A stretch of DNA of 64,000 bases from Nocardia mikamii NBRC 108933 (lineage in GTDB: Bacteria > Actinomycetota > Actinomycetes > Mycobacteriales > Mycobacteriaceae), in assembly GCF_001613505.1 (NCBI RefSeq), contig NZ_BDCM01000003.1, positions 496,001 through 560,000 on the forward strand, given 5' to 3'. Shown one piece after another: positions 59,069 through 64,000 of this stretch; the stretch's first letter is position 1; each line of letters opens with the position of its first letter. A program made the translations under genes and the position numbers. The notes beneath the pieces were generated by a model. The model saw only the letters and a list, made by a program, of their open reading frames with translations, was not told the DNA's origin and made no database searches.

Positions 59069-59465
59069 AACCGACGGCCTCACCCCCGAGCAGCGTCGCG
59101 CGCGCGGGGTGGCCAAGATGGGCGAGGTCTACGGCTGGGAGATGTCCGACGGACCCGGCGCGCATTTCGCCGTGACGGCGGACCATCTGTTCGCCGACAT
59201 CTGGAGCCGCCCGGAACTGTCCGTGCGTGATCGCCGCCTGCTGCTGCTCGGTGCGCTCACCGCACAGGGCCACCTCGACGTCACCGAGATCCAGGTCAGC
59301 GCGGCCCTGCGCAACGGTGAACTGACCGAGCAACAGTTGCGCGAGATCGCGATCTTCCTGTGCCACTACACCGGCTGGGCCGCCGGGACCAAGCTCGACA
59401 GCGTCGTCGGCAAAGTCGTGGCCGCCGAGAAGAAGGCTGCCGAAAAGAAGTCCGCCGAGAAGTGA
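59058..59465 (+). CDS. Carboxymuconolactone-decarboxylase-family protein
   Basis: A 135-residue AhpD-like fold protein. The helix pair around RDRRLLLLGALTAQGHLD and LREIAIFLCHYTGWAAG fits gamma-carboxymuconolactone decarboxylases; only one Cys is present, so an AhpD CXXC peroxidase role is excluded. The C-terminus is a Lys/Ala tail. ATG 59058 follows GAGGAGAG and overlaps the previous gene. Confidence 0.87.
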   Translation: MSAETDGLTPEQRRARGVAKMGEVYGWEMSDGPGAHFAVTADHLFADIWSRPELSVRDRRLLLLGALTAQGHLDVTEIQVSAALRNGELTEQQLREIAIFLCHYTGWAAGTKLDSVVGKVVAAEKKAAEKKSAEK

Positions 59466-59479
59466 GGAACGAACCCACC

Positions 59480-60964
59480 ATGTCCGACACCCTGGGTGTG
59501 CGACCACAGCCCGCCGCCGATATCACCGACTGGGACTACGAGGCCGATGTGGTCATCGCGGGGTACGGCATCGCCGGCGTCGCCGCGGCGATCGAGGCCG
59601 CCCGGGCCGGCGCCGACGTGCTGGTGCTCGAGCGCACCGGCGGCTGGGGCGGTGCGGCCTCCCTGTCGGGCGGATTCATCTATCTGGGTGGCGGCACTCC
59701 GCTGCAGAAGGCGCTCGGTTTCGAGGACACCCCGGAGAACATGGAGAAGTTCATGCTGGCCGCCCTCGGGCCCGGCGTGGACGAGGCCAAGATCCACGAC
59801 TACTGCCAGGGCAGCGTCGAACACTTCAATTGGCTCGTCGCCCAGGGCGTTCCGTTCAAGGAGGAATTCTGGGGCGAGCCGGGCTGGGAACCCCCGCACG
59901 ACGAGGGCCTGATGTATTCGGGCGGTGAGAACGCCGCGCCCTTCAAAGACATCGCCACCCCGGCCCCGCGCGGTCATCTGCCGCAGATGCAGAACAAGCG
60001 CATCGGCGAGCAGGGCGGCGGCTACATGCTGATGAAGCCGCTCACCGACACCGCCGAATCCCTCGGTGTACGAGCCGAATACGACATCCGGATCCAGCGG
60101 CTCGTGGTCGCGGCCGACAATCGCGTAGTCGGCGTGGTGGCCAAGCGCTACGGCAAGGAGATCACCGTCCGCGCCCGCCGCGGCGTGGTGCTGGCCACCG
60201 GCAGCTTCGCCTACGAGCAGCGGATGATCGAGGGCTACGCCCCGCGACTCATCGGCCGGCCCGCCGCCGCGATCGAGGAACACGACGGCATCGGCATCCG
60301 GGTCGCCCAGGCGCTCGGCGCCGAACTGGCGCATATGGACGCCACCGAGGTCGCCTTCTTCGGCGATCCGCAGATGATGGTGCGCGGCATCCTGGTCAAC
60401 GGCCGGGGGCAGCGCTACATCGCCGAGGACACCTATCCGGGCCGGATCGGCCAGGCCACGCTGATCCAGCAGGACAACCAGGCCTACCTGATCATCGACG
60501 AGGCCGCGCTCGAGGAAGCGCTGAAGACCGAGTCCAGCACCCCCTTCTTCCGCCAGCCCCCCACCTGGGCGGCGGAGACGGTCGAGGAACTCGAAAGCGA
60601 TATGGGCCTGCCCGCGGGTTCGCTGCAGGCCACCGTCGAGGTCTACAACCGGCACGCCGAATCCGGCGCCGATCCGCTGCTCGGCAAGAAGCCGGAGTGG
60701 GTGAAGCCGATCGGCACGCCGGTGGCCGGTTTCGACATGCGCAACTTCACCGCCGGCTTCACCCTCGGCGGTCTGCGCACCGATCTGGATTCCCGGGTCA
60801 TCCACGTCACGGGCGAGCCGATCCCCGGCCTGTACGCCGCGGGCCGCTGCACCTCCGGCGTCTGCGCGGGCGGCTATGCCAGCGGCACCTCCCTCGGCGA
60901 CGGCAGCTTCTACGGTCGCCGCGCGGGCCGCGCCGCCGCCAACGACGGTCCGGCATCGAGCTGA
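59480..60964 (+). CDS. FAD-dependent oxidoreductase (FAD_binding_2; KstD/fumarate-reductase type)
   Basis: A 494-residue flavoprotein. FAD motif VVIAGYGIAGVAAAIEAARAG near 25 and the family C-terminus GLYAAGRCTSGVCAGGYASGTSLGDG. Related to 3-ketosteroid-delta1-dehydrogenases and soluble fumarate reductases; too short and different in the middle for a safe KstD call. It likely desaturates or reduces a steroid-like or enone substrate, from context. ATG 59480; GAGGA is 11 nt upstream. Confidence 0.86.
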   Translation: MSDTLGVRPQPAADITDWDYEADVVIAGYGIAGVAAAIEAARAGADVLVLERTGGWGGAASLSGGFIYLGGGTPLQKALGFEDTPENMEKFMLAALGPGVDEAKIHDYCQGSVEHFNWLVAQGVPFKEEFWGEPGWEPPHDEGLMYSGGENAAPFKDIATPAPRGHLPQMQNKRIGEQGGGYMLMKPLTDTAESLGVRAEYDIRIQRLVVAADNRVVGVVAKRYGKEITVRARRGVVLATGSFAYEQRMIEGYAPRLIGRPAAAIEEHDGIGIRVAQALGAELAHMDATEVAFFGDPQMMVRGILVNGRGQRYIAEDTYPGRIGQATLIQQDNQAYLIIDEAALEEALKTESSTPFFRQPPTWAAETVEELESDMGLPAGSLQATVEVYNRHAESGADPLLGKKPEWVKPIGTPVAGFDMRNFTAGFTLGGLRTDLDSRVIHVTGEPIPGLYAAGRCTSGVCAGGYASGTSLGDGSFYGRRAGRAAANDGPASS

Positions 60965-60990
60965 TGCCCGACCGAACCGAAAGGAACACC

Positions 60991-61851
60991 ATGCGTTTCG
61001 GCATCGTCCTGTTCACCAGCGATCGCGGCATCCGGCCCGCGGTCGCGGCCAAGGCCGCCGAGGAACGCGGCTTCGAGTCGTTCTTCGTGCCCGAGCACAC
61101 CCACATCCCGATCAAACGGGAGGCGGCGCATCCGCTCACCGGCGACGAGAGCCTGCCCGACGACCGGTACATGCGCACCCTCGACCCGTGGGTCGCGCTC
61201 GCCACCGCGGCGGCGGTCACCGAACGCATCGAATTGTCCACCGCGGTGGCACTTCCCACCGAGCACGACCCGATCACGCTGGCCAAGACCATCGCGACCC
61301 TGGACCATCTGTCCGGCGGCCGGGTCAGCGTCGGCGCCGGATTCGGTTGGAACACCGACGAACTCGCCGACCACGGCGTGCCGGGCAACAAGCGCCGCAC
61401 GGTGCTGCGCGAATACCTCGAGGCCATGCGAGCGCTGTGGACCGAGGAGGAGGCGAGCTACGACGGTGACTTCGTCAAGTTCGGCCCCAGCTGGGCGTGG
61501 CCGAAGCCGGTGCAGGCCAAGGTGCCGGTGCTGATCGGCACCGCGGGCACCGAACAGGGTTTCCGCTGGATCGCGCGGTCGGCCGACGGCTGGATCACCA
61601 CCCCGTACGAGACCCACACGCTGCTGGAACGCCTGCAGCTGCTGACCAAGGTGTGGCAGGAGGCCGGCCGCGAGGACACCCCGCGGGTGGTCGCCCTCGA
61701 CGGCAAACCCGACACGCAACGGCTCACCGAATGGAGCGCCGCCGGGGTGACCGACGTACTGTACGGACTGCCGGACAAGTCCGAAGCCGAGGTGCTGGCC
61801 TACCTCGACCGCCTGGCCGGCAAGCTCGCGCCCCTGCGCGCGAGCGCCTGA
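60991..61851 (+). CDS. LLM-class F420-dependent oxidoreductase
   Basis: A 286-residue luciferase-like TIM barrel, F420 type (TIGR03619-like): ESFFVPEHTHIP, LDHLSGGRVSVGAGFGWN, RSADGWITTPYE. It reduces or oxidises with coenzyme F420, common in mycobacteria and Nocardia. ATG 60991 follows AAAGGA. Likely the last gene of the plus-strand catabolic operon. Confidence 0.9.
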   Translation: MRFGIVLFTSDRGIRPAVAAKAAEERGFESFFVPEHTHIPIKREAAHPLTGDESLPDDRYMRTLDPWVALATAAAVTERIELSTAVALPTEHDPITLAKTIATLDHLSGGRVSVGAGFGWNTDELADHGVPGNKRRTVLREYLEAMRALWTEEEASYDGDFVKFGPSWAWPKPVQAKVPVLIGTAGTEQGFRWIARSADGWITTPYETHTLLERLQLLTKVWQEAGREDTPRVVALDGKPDTQRLTEWSAAGVTDVLYGLPDKSEAEVLAYLDRLAGKLAPLRASA

Positions 61852-61895
61852 ACCACCACGCGACCTGGCGCCTGAACAGGAAGTGAGCCGAAGAC

Positions 61896-63155
61896 GTGCG
61901 TATCGCCCTGCTGTCCTACCGCAGCAAGACCCACTGTGGCGGGCAGGGGGTGTATGTCCGGAAGTTGAGTCACGGCCTGGCCGAACTCGGCCATGAGGTC
62001 GAGGTCTTCTCCGGTCAGCCGTACCCGGAACTGCTCGATCCCCGAGTGCGGCTGACCGAGGTGCCGAGCCTGGATCTGTACCGCGATTCCGACCCGTTCC
62101 GCACGCCGCGGCCCGGCGAGATCCGCGACCGCATCGACCTGCTGGAACTGGGCACGATGTGGACGGCGGGCTTCCCCGAGCCGCGCACGTTCAGCCTGCG
62201 CGCGGCCCGGCTGTTGCGTTCGCGCGCAACGGATTTCGATGTTGTGCACGACAACCAGTGCCTCGGTTCGGGACTGCTCGACATCGCCCGGCGGGTGCCG
62301 CTGGTGGCCACGATTCACCATCCGATCACCCGCGACCGGGCCGTCGATCTGGCGGCCGCGCCGTGGCGGCGCAAGGCGTTCGTCCACCGCTGGTACGGAT
62401 TCCTCGGTATGCAGCAGCGCGTCGCCCGGCTGATCCCGGATCTGATCACCGTCTCCTCGACCTCGGCCGCCGATATCGCCGACGACTTCGGCGTCGACGC
62501 CTCCCAGTTGCGGGTGGTTCCGCTCGGCGTCGACACCGAACTGTTCCGGCCGCGCGCACGCCGCGTCCCGGGCCGGATCGTGGCCGTGGCCAGCGCCGAC
62601 AAACCGCTCAAGGGCATCTCCCACCTGCTGCAGGCGCTCGCGCGATTGCGGCTCACCCACGACGTCGAGTTGCAGTTGGTGGCCAAGCTGGAACCGAACG
62701 GCCCCACCGAGAAGCTGATCGCCGAACTGGGCATCTCCGATATCGTCACGGTGTCGAGCGGACTGTCCGACGAGGCACTGGCCGAACTGCTGGCCTCGGC
62801 GCAGATCTCCTGCATTCCGTCCATGTACGAGGGTTTCTCGCTGCCCGCCGTGGAGGCGCTGGCCAGCGGCACCGCGCTGGTCGCCAGCCGGGCCGGCGCG
62901 CTGCCGGAGGTGGCGGCCGACTGTGCCGAACTGGTGGAGCCCGGCAATGTGGACGAACTGACCGGCGTCCTCGGAAAATTGCTCGACAATCCGCGTCGCA
63001 TCGACGACCTCGGCGCCGCCGGGCGCCACCGCGCACTCACCGTCTTCAGCTGGGAGGCGGTGGCAGCCCAAACCGTTTCGGTGTACGAACGCGCCATCGC
63101 CCGCCGCCAGGGCACCGATCTGACCGCCGATACACAGGAGGCGAACGTATGCTGA
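61896..63155 (+). CDS. GT4-family glycosyltransferase
   Basis: A 419-residue GT-B glycosyltransferase: GGQGVYVRKLSHGLAELGHEV at the acceptor side, VSSTSAADIADDFGV, and the EX7E donor motif PSMYEGFSLPAVEALASG. No signal peptide; probably membrane-associated in the cytosol. GTG 61896. It overlaps the methyltransferase gene by 7 bp. Product unknown; a lipid or polyketide glycoside is possible given the prenyltransferase-like gene that follows. Confidence 0.88.
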   Translation: MRIALLSYRSKTHCGGQGVYVRKLSHGLAELGHEVEVFSGQPYPELLDPRVRLTEVPSLDLYRDSDPFRTPRPGEIRDRIDLLELGTMWTAGFPEPRTFSLRAARLLRSRATDFDVVHDNQCLGSGLLDIARRVPLVATIHHPITRDRAVDLAAAPWRRKAFVHRWYGFLGMQQRVARLIPDLITVSSTSAADIADDFGVDASQLRVVPLGVDTELFRPRARRVPGRIVAVASADKPLKGISHLLQALARLRLTHDVELQLVAKLEPNGPTEKLIAELGISDIVTVSSGLSDEALAELLASAQISCIPSMYEGFSLPAVEALASGTALVASRAGALPEVAADCAELVEPGNVDELTGVLGKLLDNPRRIDDLGAAGRHRALTVFSWEAVAAQTVSVYERAIARRQGTDLTADTQEANVC

Positions 63156-63880
63156 CCGTCGATTTCGACCGCTTGGGAATCGGTCCGGGCCTGCGGGTCA
63201 TCGATGTGGGATGCGGCCAGGGTCGCCATTCCTTCGAGGCGTATCGGCGCGGCGCCGATATCGTCGCCTTCGATCAGAACGCCGACGACCTCGCCGATGT
63301 GAAGGTCATGTTCGGCGCCCTGGCCGAGGCCGGTGAGGCCCCCGATTACGCGCAGGCCGAGACGGTCCAGGGCGACGCGCTGGCCATGCCCTTCGAGGAC
63401 GGCGAATTCGACGTCGTCATCGCCTCGGAGATCCTCGAGCACATTCCGGCCGACGACGGCGCCATCGCGGAACTGGTGCGCATCCTCAAACCCGGTGGGG
63501 CCCTGGCGATCACGGTGCCGCGCTGGCTGCCCGAGCGGATCTGCTGGCTGCTCTCGGACGAATATCACGCCAACGAGGGCGGGCATGTGCGCATCTACCG
63601 CGCCGACGAGCTGCGCGGCAAGGTCACCGCACGCGGGATGCGATTCATCCACAGCGAACACGCGCACGCCCTGCACGCTCCGTACTGGTGGCTGAAATGC
63701 CTGGTCGGGGTGGACAAGCCCGATGCCCGGCCGGTGCAGCTGTATCACCGGATGCTGGTGTGGGACATGATGAAACGGCCGTGGCCGACCCGTGTCGCCG
63801 AATCGGCCCTGGACCCGGTGATCGGCAAGAGCGTCGCCCTGTACTTCACCAAGCCGGCGGTGTCCGGTGCGCGCCGCTGA
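63149..63880 (+). CDS. Class I SAM-dependent methyltransferase
   Basis: A 243-residue methyltransferase: RVIDVGCGQGRHSFEA (motif I), IVAFDQNADDL, DVVIASEILEHIPADD, ILKPGGALAITVPRWLPER. A GT-linked, UbiE/Methyltransf_11-type enzyme. ATG 63149 follows CAGGAGG and overlaps the GT stop. It likely methylates the product or precursor of the neighbouring enzymes. Confidence 0.92.
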   Translation: MLTVDFDRLGIGPGLRVIDVGCGQGRHSFEAYRRGADIVAFDQNADDLADVKVMFGALAEAGEAPDYAQAETVQGDALAMPFEDGEFDVVIASEILEHIPADDGAIAELVRILKPGGALAITVPRWLPERICWLLSDEYHANEGGHVRIYRADELRGKVTARGMRFIHSEHAHALHAPYWWLKCLVGVDKPDARPVQLYHRMLVWDMMKRPWPTRVAESALDPVIGKSVALYFTKPAVSGARR

Positions 63881-64000
63881 GCTGCCCTCGATTCCCGGCG
63901 TCCTCACCGCCAGGCAATGCCTGGCCACCGCGGAATCCATTGCCGCACAACAGCACAGCGATGGCGCCATCCCGTGGTTCCGGGGCGGGCACACCGACCC
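63867..64000 (+). CDS. Prenyltransferase/squalene-cyclase-like protein (cut by window end)
   Basis: The first 44 codons of a gene starting at GTG 63867, overlapping the methyltransferase by 14 bp. It has AESIAAQQHSDGAIPWFRGG, like the QW-type repeats of terpene-cyclase/prenyltransferase alpha-alpha barrels. In related actinomycetes a GT-methyltransferase-prenyltransferase set occurs, as I recall. Too short for more. Confidence 0.55.
   Translation, partial: MRAAELPSIPGVLTARQCLATAESIAAQQHSDGAIPWFRGGHTD

Overview
High-GC actinomycete DNA, most likely Nocardia or another close relative in the Nocardiaceae. The case rests on gene content and order (recalled, not searched). From about 6.4 to 40 kb the order follows the Mycobacterium tuberculosis Rv3644c-Rv3683 block: holB-like, topA, cspA, helicase, tad pilus genes, ssd, HAD phosphatase, acs, ephE, marP, nudix, thioredoxin, nth, crp, MBL, RidA, Get3-like ATPase pair, whiB4, ponA2, metallophosphoesterase. 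The flanks differ from mycobacteria. No insertion sequence, prophage, CRISPR array or origin was seen.

Layout. 1-5.1 kb: a membrane Ser/Thr kinase (cut by the left edge) downstream of a two-FHA ABC exporter of the Rv1747 type. 5.6 kb: tRNA-Thr(CGT). 5.7-14 kb: a YdeI-like protein, DNA polymerase III delta', topoisomerase I, a cold-shock protein and an MrfA-type helicase. 14.3-19 kb: a tightly overlapped tad/Flp pilus operon headed by ssd. Two non-coding RNAs flank the HAD gene: a 6C RNA upstream on the minus strand (about 19.12-19.22 kb) and an Ms1-type RNA downstream on the plus strand (about 20.42-20.7 kb). 20.8-26.6 kb: a degenerate Fic-fold protein, acetyl-CoA synthetase with a leaderless 20-codon upstream ORF, NhaA, a holin-like membrane protein and an EphE-like protein. 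26.6-30.2 kb: the marP-nudix-thioredoxin-nth operon. 30.2-41.7 kb: crp, MBL/RidA/DUF4177, bagAB, whiB4, ponA2, yqeY, a phosphoesterase and a disordered membrane protein.

41.8-49.8 kb is accessory-like: tRNA-Pro(CGG), a small membrane protein with four Trp-containing 11-residue repeats, LtrA, an orphan substrate-binding lipoprotein, a 2OG-Fe(II) oxygenase, a DUF574 methyltransferase, a cobalamin riboswitch controlling a NiCoT cobalt/nickel permease, and a secreted lipase. 49.9-61.9 kb is a catabolic island: ALDH, EchA19-like hydratase, SDR, acetoacetate-decarboxylase-fold protein, FadD19-like ligase, an unknown protein, a SnoaL-like protein, then divergently a beta-hydroxyacid dehydrogenase, a CMD-like protein, an FAD oxidoreductase and an F420-type LLM oxidoreductase. 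Two KstR-type boxes and one KstR2-like box lie in its promoters, which points to steroid or steroid-side-chain degradation. 61.9-64 kb: a glycosyltransferase, a methyltransferase and a prenyltransferase-like gene cut by the right edge.

Recurring regulation. At least eleven start codons sit 6-7 nt downstream of a TANNNT hexamer, the geometry of leaderless mRNAs. Most operon joints are 4-nt ATGA/GTGA overlaps. Strong GC-rich hairpins without U-tracts mark most convergent or operon ends. CRP-type sites lie upstream of crp and across the whiB4 promoter.
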